Assembly (NCBI GenBank): GCA_001566295.1
Contig: KQ964247.1
Coordinates: forward strand, 2,294,001-2,358,000
Length of the DNA stretch: 64,000 nucleotides
Origin: Microdochium bolleyi
Taxonomy: Eukaryota > Ascomycota > Sordariomycetes > Xylariales > Microdochiaceae
Direction of reading: 5' to 3'
In this document: piece after piece, positions 23,479 through 33,800 of the stretch
How the letters are laid out: every line of letters starts with the position of its first letter
Numbering within the stretch: the stretch's first letter is position 1
Made by a program: the position numbers and the translations under genes
The notes under the pieces: model-generated
Database searches by the model: none
Seen by the model: the letters and a program-made list of their open reading frames with translations, nothing else
What the model was told of the DNA's origin: nothing

Positions 23479-24275
23479 CTAGGTGCCGGGGTTGGGGTTC
23501 ATCTGTGACGCGATGTGAGTCAGCATGATTCATTCTCCGGTAGAAGGTTACTGCTCTTTCAGAAGCGTCGCCGCAACGCACCTTTCTCTTGCCACCAGTG
23601 AGGGTGACGTTCACGAAACGGCGAGTGTATGTGAGTCTCTTCTTGGCACGGCCCTTGGGGGTCTTGGCCTTCTCCTGCTTCTCAACCTGTAGAACAGAAG
23701 ACACACTGATCAGTTCCATGCTGCGTATGGTGCGTGGTTATGGTTGTTTCGGGTAATCCCGTCCAGGCGAGAGAGAATGGGAGGAGTCAAAGCGTGAAGT
23801 CGAGCGTCGTCAGTGGCGAAGTGGCGTGCGGCGTGCTGTGGTGCCTCATCTTCTGGCTGGGTAATCGACGACGGTAAAAGGGCATCATGTCTCAGACGCG
23901 CTGATACTGCTGCTGTTGGTGCGGCACTGCTATGGTGAGGTGGGTGTGCTCAAGTCGATTGGTGACGAGTCGTGTATCGCCTCAGAATTCCGCAATTTCA
24001 AATCTTCGCATCTCGTCGCTGTTGTCTTTCCCATCTCTCTCGCGCCGTCCGTGGTATCGGTGATGATCATGGATAGATAGTGTTCTTCGCTAGGAGTTGA
24101 CGAACCTTGGGGGTCTGAGACTTGACCTTGCCTGCAAGATTGTCAGCATTTATGTTGCAACAGCGCGGGCATGAGAGCTTGCGGCGCAGGGCGTGTAAGG
24201 GTGGCCGCAGCCTCATCATCATCATCAGTGAATCAACGTACCAGCACGGGCGAGCGATCCGTGAACCTTTCCCAT
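23479..24275 (-). CDS. RPS30: 40S ribosomal protein eS30
   Basis: Small basic component of the 40S ribosomal subunit. Four exons read on the minus strand: 24275-24242 (34 nt), 24131-24106 (26 nt), 23686-23582 (105 nt) and 23502-23479 (24 nt), giving 62 aa, the usual length for fungal eS30. The start is MGKVHGSLARA, the middle is GKVKSQTPK, and the core is VEKQEKAKTPKGRAKKR then LTYTRRFVNVTLTGGKRK. The last exon is MNPNPGT and stop. As in other fungi there is no ubiquitin-like FUBI fusion. Introns are 110, 419 and 79 nt with standard GT..AG ends; intron 1 carries a short ATC repeat. Only exon 3 is visible as a continuous open frame, so simple ORF calling misses the gene. Confidence 0.97.
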
Positions 24276-25373
24276 TTTGTCGAATTCTTGCAGTTACTGC
24301 GTGATGCGATCGATGTGTGGGAGACGAAGATTGGTGGTGGGTTGGAAGTTTTGTACGAGCTGGGGGGAGGTGGCCAGGCGTTGGGGGGAGGGATTCCAGA
24401 GCGCAGGCGTGCGTGCGACGGGGAGTGGGTCTGGCTGGAAATCGAAGAGTCACCAGCCTCTCTCACAGTCGGTGGCCGCTTCCCTCGTCTAATTTTCCAA
24501 TTTCGGTTGGCCGAAGGCGAAAAGTGTGATCACGTGAGGATAAGCTGACGATAGTGGCCCCTCGCTGTGTACCAGGTAGCCCCAAGGGAGCTGATAAGGA
24601 TAAGGTGATTATCGCTGATTGAGCTTCTCCAATCGGAACAAGTTGTCAAGTTGATCCACCCCATGCCGCTTCGAGGCACATGCGAAAGGGCAGCTGGGAG
24701 GGCAACCATGTACTTTTCCATGCTGCACACCCGCCATGATTGCCGTTGCTGCAACAGGTCGCTGGGGCTCTTTTCTAATTATCAAATCAAAAAAATCACA
24801 CTCTCGTACACTTTAATCAAGGCGTTAGAGTCCTTTAAAGGTGTCCCTCGACAGCAGCCTGCTTAGCCGCCCCGACGAGCCCGCAGACTTGGGACGTGAG
24901 TCGCCTCGGCAAATGTAAAAGACTCCTATTGTCTTGGGAGCTGAAGCCAAGCATGTTGCTAACTTTCTCCGGTCGCTTCCTGGCTTGGTGATGCTGGGGC
25001 TGGATGTTCCGAAGCCGGCCCTTTGTGTCTTGTTCCCTGCAAGGTCGGCTGATCAGGTGCTGTGCCAAGCGATCTGATAACGCAGCATCATGCTATGGCG
25101 TCGCGCTAAGCTGCAGCTCGTGTGGGGAATCGTCCCTTGAACGTCCTGTGCTCATCATCCTCCTCCTCTTCTGCTTCCCGTCGGTCCGGGCAGCGCTCGG
25201 TTTAAAAGAAACGCTCTGTCTGCATCTATTTATTCGTTCTTCCCTCTCGAACATATCAGAGTGGAAGGTTCAATACCCAGGGATCCTGACATCAATCAAG
25301 CACATTCCAAAGCATAAACAGACCATCCCCAACCTTGGTATCTCGTGGTGGCGACTTGTTCCGAGCCATCACC
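24276..25373. other. Divergent intergenic region
   Basis: Between the eS30 start (-) and the CREG-like start (+). It must carry the ribosomal-protein promoter near 24276 and the CREG-like promoter before 25374. A TTTAAA-like element at about 25200 is a possible TATA for the latter. Frames inside look like chance. Confidence 0.5.
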
Positions 25374-26237
25374 ATGAAGTTCACAAAAGCCCTCTTCCTC
25401 GCCCCCGTGCTTTCGGGCTGCAGCATCGCCGACTCGGTTCTGGAACCCCGCGGCCACATCGCCAGTAACCCCGACGACCCTTCGCAGTCTGTCCTCGGCC
25501 GCATCCCCACGGCATACGAGTCTGCCGTCCTTGGCCGACGCATCCTCGCGCTGTCACCGCTGGGCACTCTCGCGACAGTCTTCCCAAGCTCCTCCTCCTC
25601 CTCATCTGATGGCCACTACTCGGCCGAGGAGCGCCGCCCAGCTGGCCTTGGCGGCGTGCCCCTTGGACTGATGGATTACGTTGCCGACTGTGAGAATGGG
25701 GGCAACCCGACCATCCTGGCCATCAACATTGCCACATCCTTCAGAAACGTCCGCGCGGGTTCCAACATCAGCCTCGCGCAGGCTTGGGCGCCCCGATACG
25801 CGCCGGACAAGCGCATCAAATCCACCAGACCAAGCTTCTGGGACTGGCTCAGTGGTGTGTTCGGCAGCGGCTCGGACGATGTAGATGCCGGCAATGGCGG
25901 CGGCGACTCGGTGCCATATTCGGCCGCCAATTTGCCCCGGTACTCTCTTGTGGGCTACCTCGAGAAGATCGAGGCAACCGAGCTCGCCGGCATCTCTTCA
26001 TGCTTCGTCAAGCAGCACCCAGACGCCAAATACTGGCTGCCTGGCAACAGCATCCACGAGTCCGAGTTCGTGAGACTCGTCGTAACGCAGGTGTACTGGA
26101 TCGGTGGTTTTGGCGACAGGGCGTACATTGGATGGATCGACCCGGCCGACTGGAAGAACATCACCAGGAAGGAGTGGGAGGCTGTCCGGCTGCCCGGCGA
26201 GAAGAAAGGCTGGGACGAGTGGCGGGTCGAGATTTGA
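25374..26237 (+). CDS. Secreted CREG-like (PNPOx-fold beta-barrel) protein
   Basis: Single-exon gene for 287 aa. The start at 25374 sits in a good context (caccATG) and gives a signal peptide, MKFTKALFLAPVLSGCSIADS. The body matches the CREG/pyridoxamine-oxidase-like beta-barrel family common in fungi: AVLGRRILALSPLGTLATVF, then GGVPLGLMDYVADCENGGNP, ILAINIATSFRNVRAGSNIS, and near the end YIGWIDPADWKNITRKEW followed by LPGEKKGWDEW. Potential N-glycosylation sites (NIS, NIT) fit secretion or a vacuolar/endomembrane location. The barrel is probably not catalytic, since known CREG proteins lack flavin binding. A Ser-rich stretch (about residues 73-79) and a Gly/Asp-rich loop (about 165-180) are inserts. 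A longer upstream in-frame start at 25335 would spoil the signal peptide. Confidence 0.92.
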   Translation: MKFTKALFLAPVLSGCSIADSVLEPRGHIASNPDDPSQSVLGRIPTAYESAVLGRRILALSPLGTLATVFPSSSSSSSDGHYSAEERRPAGLGGVPLGLMDYVADCENGGNPTILAINIATSFRNVRAGSNISLAQAWAPRYAPDKRIKSTRPSFWDWLSGVFGSGSDDVDAGNGGGDSVPYSAANLPRYSLVGYLEKIEATELAGISSCFVKQHPDAKYWLPGNSIHESEFVRLVVTQVYWIGGFGDRAYIGWIDPADWKNITRKEWEAVRLPGEKKGWDEWRVEI

Positions 26238-26751
26238 GCTGAACAGTGTGTTCCAGGTACCGGGACATGACAGATTTTGGACAGTATAACCACGCATAGG
26301 CACGGCAGAAGTAGGCATTTTCAAAGTAAACCTTGTTCAATCTACTATTTAGCAGTCTCCCGCAGGACCCTGGCTGGACCCTGGCGAGCCTTGAAGAGTG
26401 CCTGACAGAACGCAGACTGCCTCGCGTCAGGTCGACTACATACCATCATGGTGTCCGTGGTCTTGCTTGTTGGGCCGTGCTGAACCACCACCTGACTCAG
26501 GACATCGATCGCCCTGGATCTTCAAGCCGTACGGAGCCGAGCCAGCGGATGAGAACAACCATTTCGTGCAGCTGTCATGATATGATAGTCTAGGAGGTTT
26601 AACGAAATGTCACTTCAAGTCCCAACTAGGTTCCCAATCTCTCACACAGTATGGAGCCTTACATCTGGCTATCTCAACGAGGTGTCCTCGATCTTGAAAG
26701 TGCCATTTCGCCATCTCTAAATGGCTTGATTCCAGTGTCAAGCACATCCCA
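26238..26751. other. Intergenic; no gene seen
   Basis: 3' flank of the CREG-like gene and of the terpene-cyclase relic. No supported feature. Confidence 0.5.
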
Positions 26752-27871
26752 TCACTTGAGAAGTCCGAGTTCCGCCACTGCCTTTAACGCTCGCACTGTA
26801 ATTGCATTGACCAGATCAGCATTCCCGATCAAAACGCCGTGTCCACAGCGGTATATCCGCGGGTCCTTGCTCCAGGATCCATCAGGCTGCTGTGCGGCCC
26901 TGAGCGCCTCAATATCCTTTACAGCCGCTTTACCATCAAAAAGACCGAGGTTCCGCGCCGCAACAATTCGCATGGCGGTGCTCCACGAGTCGCTGTGCCC
27001 GCGCGAGCTCGTAGGCCCGCGTCTGGCGGACCTTATGGGCCCGGCCGGCCGCGTAGAACAGGCGCAGGATGTTGACGGCGATGTGGATGTCTACGCGCGA
27101 GCGGGTGCGGTCGAGATAGAACTGTGCGATCCCCACGGGTCAGAATTCTGTTGTTCTGGGGAAAGGAGCTGTATGTTCCTGTTGAATGGAGTGGGGTGGG
27201 ACTTGCTCCCAACAGCCCGTCCTCGTTCATATATATTAGTGCCTCGTCTACGATTAAGCCTCTGGTGTCTGCGGAGTTGCCTTCGGTATTTCCCAGCGCC
27301 AGAGACGTCGTGTCGAGATCGTTGGGGTAGATCGAGGTGGTCAGAGCTGGAGGGCCATTGAATAAGTTCCAGGTCCGCTCTACATTGTCTGGGAGTGTCA
27401 CAAGACCCCTGATCATTTGTGAATATACAAGTGCAAGAACGGATAGTTTGTTCGTACACAAGAAGGGGCCAAATGGAGAGCTCTTGCAAGCAGAAGTCAC
27501 GTAGCGGTCTTCCGTGTTCTCCAGTATCATGAGCTGCGCAAAGTTCTCGCGGCTCACCACGCCCGTGTTCGTCTCGGACCACAATCTCTCGCGTGACTTC
27601 GTAGCCAGGCTTGTCTGCGGGCAACGGCATCACCGAAGGCGTTCTTCAATGCGGTGACGGCATAGCCCGAGTCCTTGTATTGGATGCAGTTCATACCTAG
27701 CAGTCGAGCTGCGACGATATTGTCCGACCCATCATCGACGAATAGGGCCGAATTGAGATCGAGGCCGTCGCCGGAGTAGAAGGCTAAAACCTCACCGAGG
27801 TCCACAATAGGCCAGTGTAGCGCTACGGTTCTGCGAGTACGAAGCCGTCGAACTTGGCCGCGTGGTGGCCA
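26752..27871 (-). pseudogene. Decayed HAD-like / terpene cyclase gene (DxDTT motif)
   Basis: Minus-strand relic of a fungal fusion of an N-terminal HAD-hydrolase-like domain and a class II terpene cyclase-like domain, the architecture of the Aspergillus AstC-type drimane cyclases. Recognisable order: a possible start MATTRPSSTAS at 27871; HAD motif I-like IVDLGEVLAFYS near 27800; HAD motif IV-like ALFVDDGSDNIVAARLLGM near 27720; LWSETNTGVVSRENFAQL near 27570; the protonating motif NDLDTTSLAL near 27310; VDEALIYMNEDGLL; FYLDRTRSRVDIHIAVNILR near 27090; and MRIVAARNLGLFDGKAA...QQPDGSWSKD to the stop at 26752. At least three frameshifts separate these blocks. The HAD core between motifs I and IV is deleted, and so is a stretch of the cyclase domain after VRQTRAYELA. 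It cannot make the full protein. Product chemistry is inference from the family. Confidence 0.78.
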
Positions 27872-30800
27872 TGGATGCTTGTCAGGGTTTCTGTCTGCGT
27901 TCTGGGGGCTGTTTGGGGCTGGCCAGTGGATAGCCATGGCACCAGAAATCTGACCGCTCAACGATACAAAATCAACTAGCACCCGCAACATATCAAGTAG
28001 CAGGGCAAGTCAACGCACGGCTGCCTCGACTTCCACTGCGCAACAATACATATGGTGGATTGCCCTGAGACAAGCAGACCGATTCCCGTTACACCGGTAA
28101 GGAGAACGCATTGATGGTGACAGTTGATTATGGTTGAACACCTGCTCTTTCATAACAGCAGTGTAAGGCACTTCGAACGGTTTGAAGCTCAATGTGAGTA
28201 TGACCTGAGCTCTTTCCATGCTTGTAAGCCTCTGAGCTACCCGGCCGAGAGTATGGTATTTCTCCACTAGCCTTATACCGTGACAGAATCATAGTTTAAC
28301 GTCGGAACTAGGTAGTCTTGGTGTGTAAAACAATGTTATTTATATCATTTTTGACCAGGAGCTTTAGTTGCCTGCTTCATTATAATGCTTTAGGCTTTAG
28401 AGTGATTGATGACTATATGGTGAGCCCTTGAACCTCGAGTCATAAGGATTGCCAACAATATCCCTTGCCTAATGCACCAACCCTGTGACAACTTGATGTG
28501 CCTTCTCAAGAGTTGACCAACAAAACCCATGTCCGCTGGCTTTTTTTTCACTGTCATCACTATCGCGATCAGCATTATCATCAAAATTCATGATCAAACG
28601 AGCATACACAAGGGCTATGATAGACGATTACACTGATTTTGTGGCGCCACGTTTAGTCCTCCTCTCAGAAAAACTTCCACGGGCAGAACCACATTCGAAA
28701 TTCCTGATGTTCGGCTGTCGGCATAGAATGCTGTCCTCTGACATCAGGCAAGAGTACAGTATTGTTAGCACCTAGCCTAGAGTTGTTCGCCAGGCAGGGC
28801 TCCCCCATCGCTCGCGACACCCCCCAAAACGCACACCATAGAGAAGGGAGAGACATTCAGACACGGCCCTGTCTAGGAAGGTGAGACATGCCTCGGCACA
28901 GGCCCGGCAGAAGCACGGCTCGGAAGATTTCCAGACAGTCGGACAACCACGTACTGGCGGCACGGATCGCACATGACGAAACAAAAAGAAATGGTGACCT
29001 ACGCGGTGACGACAGTGTGTCACTACCTATCTGCCACAAGCAAGGAAGAAAAACAAAATTCGCAATCCCACACACAATGGAACCCCATCAAATACACCAA
29101 AACGAACGCAAGAGACACGGCAGTACCTGCTGTGTGCTGCGAAGCAAGGGGACTGCGAGATGCTGCCGATGGACGGTCCACGCGGAAACGTGAAACTACG
29201 TCTGGGTTCCGATCTAGATGCAGGAGTCTCATCGCGGCGCAGACCTCGGCTTCGGCGGCGACATATGCCCGCGCTTTTCGTGGCGCGTCAGCTCTCCCAA
29301 CGCGTGCATATGTGATTAGAAGACCGGCCAGTCTGGGCGATTGCCGCCATGACAATGACTCCCGCTGCGAGTGAGTCCGTCCTTCATACCAGCGAAGGGT
29401 TATCTATCTGAAAGTGTCATACATGTATGCACTGGGAAATGGTTTCATGATTCTGTCGCATTGAGACTGAATAAGAGTGTATGCTATTCTATCCGCGCAG
29501 CCTGTCGACAAAGAGTTTCTCTTCGCCCAACTCGCGCCCGAGGTGAGACATCCGCGATGCATGAAGCATGAAGCAAGCATGTGCTAGCGCAAGATATTCC
29601 GTGCCGAGGTTCTTTTCCCAAGACCCAAGATGAAAGTACCCGACGAGTACGGACGGAATATGTCTCCCCAGGGACGCGATTCAAAAGCAAGAGAACCGAT
29701 CTGCCCCAGTACCAATCATTCGCTCGCGACCCAAAGAGTCAAAACCGAGTCGCTTGCTTCGCGTGGGTTGCGCCTTGCATCAGGACGCAGTTGAACCTGA
29801 TCTAGACTGCAGGCCCGGCCAGACAGGGTCGCCGCTGATCTGTTTCATCCCATTTGCGGCCGTTTCTTCTTCTTCTTTCTTGTTGTCTCCTTTTCTTACC
29901 ACGCGCTTCTCGGTCTTTTCTGAAGCCGTAGATTCGTCTTCTCTGGCTCCTACTTGACGTAATGGCAATGGCTGGGTGAGACACCGAAAACAATCCGAAT
30001 GTCTGGAACACGGGAAACATCTCGGCAGCCAATCACCGGCCAAGCCAGCCATGCGGGGAAGTCAATGTTCCTTCTTGTTTGGTTTTTTGTGGTTGCCGCA
30101 GAAAAAAGACAAAAGTCGTCGAGCTGGTTTTACTTGCTATTTTAATCCGTGATTCTCATTCTCGTTCCGTTTTCGACTTCCTTTTCCCCTGGGTAGACAT
30201 GCAGTAGTGCGGCGGGAGGGAAAAGGAAACGTCACATCGGGCGGGCTTCCAATTGCAGGCATGTGCTTTCATGTGCCTTCAAGGACGCTCGGATGAAGGG
30301 CCACTGTGAGTCTGTGACAACCCTCTATTCCCAAGCTCGGGTCTGCTGAGGCTTTGCGTGGCTCACACACTGCCTTGAGAAGTGCTTGTTGTATGTGCCT
30401 TCTCGAACGCTGATACATTGTCCAAGTCACCGCTTCGACACCATGCTCATTCTTGCTTGAACACCAAGTTTTTACTGGGTGGACGATGCAGTTGCAAAAG
30501 TACACTCCCGAGGACAGACTGTCATCATTGTGGAACCCTGCTCCTTCCCGCCCGTGACATATGCCTTCCCAAATTGTCGTCCGAGTCCCTGGCCGGCACG
30601 CTCTGGTGTGGCATCACTGCAACGCGTCAGCCTAGTCAGCTTAGACTGTAACCATGTAGTCGGATGTGCTATTGCAACGGTATCCTTGAGCTGTCGATCC
30701 CACGCTGAACAAGAACGGTCGCATGAGACGTGGCCTGCATGAAATACCACGTAATGCTACTGCGTACGTACGGACTACCCAAGGCATGCCATAATCCTGA

Positions 30801-33800
30801 CCATCAATCAGAATTATCCATGAACCAACCAGCCCTAGGCCTGGGGTAAAGAGGAGGATAACCCATGTGAGAACTCCGCCAGCAAACCCTGCCGGCCGAA
30901 CAGGGGAGTCATGTTTCGACACCTGCCTCGCTGGGACAGTGCTGTGCCAGGGGTTGCGCACCCGAAATGGATATGATATGACGAGCGAGATTTGAGTCTC
31001 GGCAACAGAGTCCTTTCCGTGGTTATGTTGTTCGGGGTCCTCGAGCCTGTCAAAGCTATTCGTTTCTGGCGGGGGCTTTGGAACATGCAAGTCCATGGCA
31101 CAGGACGCCACGCGTCGAGGCCCACGTCGGTCGATAATTATGACTTCAACGCCGAGAGCAAGCGGAAGAGCATCGGAAGGCCGTGCGACAATTATGACCA
31201 GTTCGGCACCGAACGTGGCTGCAGTGCCTGATCTGCACGTAGCCAGACGGTTCCGCCCGCCGGAGCGCTCAGGATGCAGGCAGGATAGAGGGCGGGGAGT
31301 GGAAACGGAGGAAGTCCTTGCCTCGCGTAGATATGCCATCGTCTATTCGCGTTTGAGATTGTCCATGCTGCCAACTTGATGGTGGGCATACCTGTTCTGT
31401 TCCCACTGGGGTAGGAACGGTATCGGCAATTCTCCGACAAGAGAACCGGATGTTATCGTACTACCAACAATGTACAAGTACTGTGCGAGGTTCAGCAAAC
31501 ATTGAGCAGACGAGAGAAAATCCTGCCGAAGTGGCCCACTCTCCTGTGTGTCGCATCATGGCCATGGCTCCGGGCAGCCGCGCCGTCCCTGCAGGATGGA
31601 ATCAAGAGCGGGTGCGAAGAGAGATATGGGTGATGAGCTGTCAGTGCCCGACCGGTTTACTGGGATGAATCCCCTCGGCTGACCATCGGGGGCAATCGCC
31701 AATCAGCTGCAAACATTCTGGCCGACTCAAGGTTGTACTGCGTACCCCGAGCTGCACCCGGCAGGCCCTGCACGACGTGCAGATATGGGCAGGGTATGCT
31801 CGATGTAGGCGAGGATGGGCGACTTGCGGCGGCTGTCATCAGCCTGTCACTGAGCCCGTCATCAGTTGCCGGTCGAGCAGACCGTGGTGCTGGTGAGGTC
31901 GCAAGGCACTGTGTCGAGTCGACGGAGCAGGCATGCCTTCGGCTGGACATGTTGCACAGAGCACGCAATATCGGCCGCACAGCGTCTGCACAGCGTCAGC
32001 CGGCTATTGCCGTTGCATTGGGTACCTCGGGGTCCCCTACCTTGAGAGATGGTAGGTAAGCTGCAGCCAAGCGGACGGCTTGCAGTGGTGCTGGTGTGCC
32101 TTCCTGTGCTCCGTACAAAGCCAGCCGGTGCAGAGGGATGACGTCGTGTTCTCCATTTGGTGCCAAGTTGCGACCAGTCCACGCCGCGGCTTCTCCTGCC
32201 CCGTCCTCACAGTGCTGCTCGCTTCCCTCACTCGTTTGGGCATGCCTGCCTGCATCTCAGCTCAGCTCTTCTGCTCTCCCACTCCAGCCCTGCCGAAAGT
32301 GGCCGCCGTCCATGGATGCGCTGTGATGATGCCATGCCCGAGGTTGCATCGCAGCTGCAACGGACAAGACGCACGGCGAGCAGCCTCGACGACCGGCGGG
32401 ACGAGAGATCTGCATAGCACATGCACGCCGCGCAGAGCACAGCACACCACAGCAGAGCACAACTTGCAGATCACTTCCTGTACCTGAACCGAGCCCCTCG
32501 ACCCCCCACCCCACGCCCGGCTTTGGCTTCTCGAGCTGGACATTTGCGCCGCAACATCAGAGATGCCCGCGTCGCCAGCCGGATTACGCGCGTCACGAAA
32601 CGAACCCAGCGAGCTGCCGTCTGGGTCAACCTTGTTCAAGTGGCCCGCCCCTTGCTTGTCATGGCGTCCAGATTCAATGTTTGATGACTCGCGGTTCTCC
32701 CAGGGTGTTGGTGCCAGTCTGGCTGCCATCCCTGCCAGTTCCTTTGACAGCCTCCGACATCATCATCTCTTTGCCTCCAAACCTTGCCCGCCAGACAGGG
32801 CTCAAAATTGTCTTCTTTCAAAATCCCCGGCCGTGGCTTGTGGGACCTTGTCCATACGGAGCACCCCGACCCTATCTTGGCGGCCGCGTGTGCGCGGGCC
32901 GGCGCTCGTTCCTTGCAGCTGCGCGTGCAGCCCTGCACCTCACTCAATACGATGACTCGAGGCTGGCTCGGGGGCCCCGTCGTCCAACGAGGACCTCTAC
33001 TGCGTTCTCGACCGCAGGGTTGTGGTGATACAGAGTGCGGATACGCCGTACTGGCGTGGGCAAAAGACTCCCCGTCGAAGCCGAAGCAAGCAGCATCCGA
33101 CCTATCCGCCCCCTCGCTCCCAACGGCAGTCGTCCGAGTCACTCCTGTCAACTCACTGCCTCGTCTCCCCCCACCGCAAGCGGATCTGGATACCTATCGC
33201 AAAGGTCTCGCCGCACTGACGTCCAATGTCCTCTGTGCCCCGGCCTCATATCCGGTAGTGGGAGGCTAGCCACGTGCTAGGCGCGCTCGCTCCTCACAGA
33301 CATCAATACATAGTTGCCAGCGCTGCGCTCAACCAGGGCACGCGACACAAGCCACCAATAATTATCCGGAGCACCAGGCTGGAATCGGAACAAGTGCGCA
33401 ACTCAGACGGCCCTTCTCCTGTCCCCCCCCCAATTGTGCTTGTATGAGGCACCGCGGGGCAACTAGCACCCCCCCCCCCAAATATTGTTGCACCCGGTCC
33501 CGTGTGACAGTCCGCGTCGTGTTGGCGGCTTCCAGGAGGACCCCTGATTCCTGACAGGCTTCCAGAACATTTGACCAAAAACAGCTCGTCGGACACGGCT
33601 GGTTGTTGTTATAAACGAGGCGAGTCCCAAGGACAGAAGTATCCTGAGGCAGACCGTCTTCCGATATCTATTGCCCAATCGCCGAGGTGGTTGATCGTCT
33701 CGCATCCTTCCACAGTCTTGTTCTAGACAATCACATGAAGCAGATCAGCCTCCACAATATCTCCTGCGTATTCGCTGTACTGACCCAACCGCACAAATAT

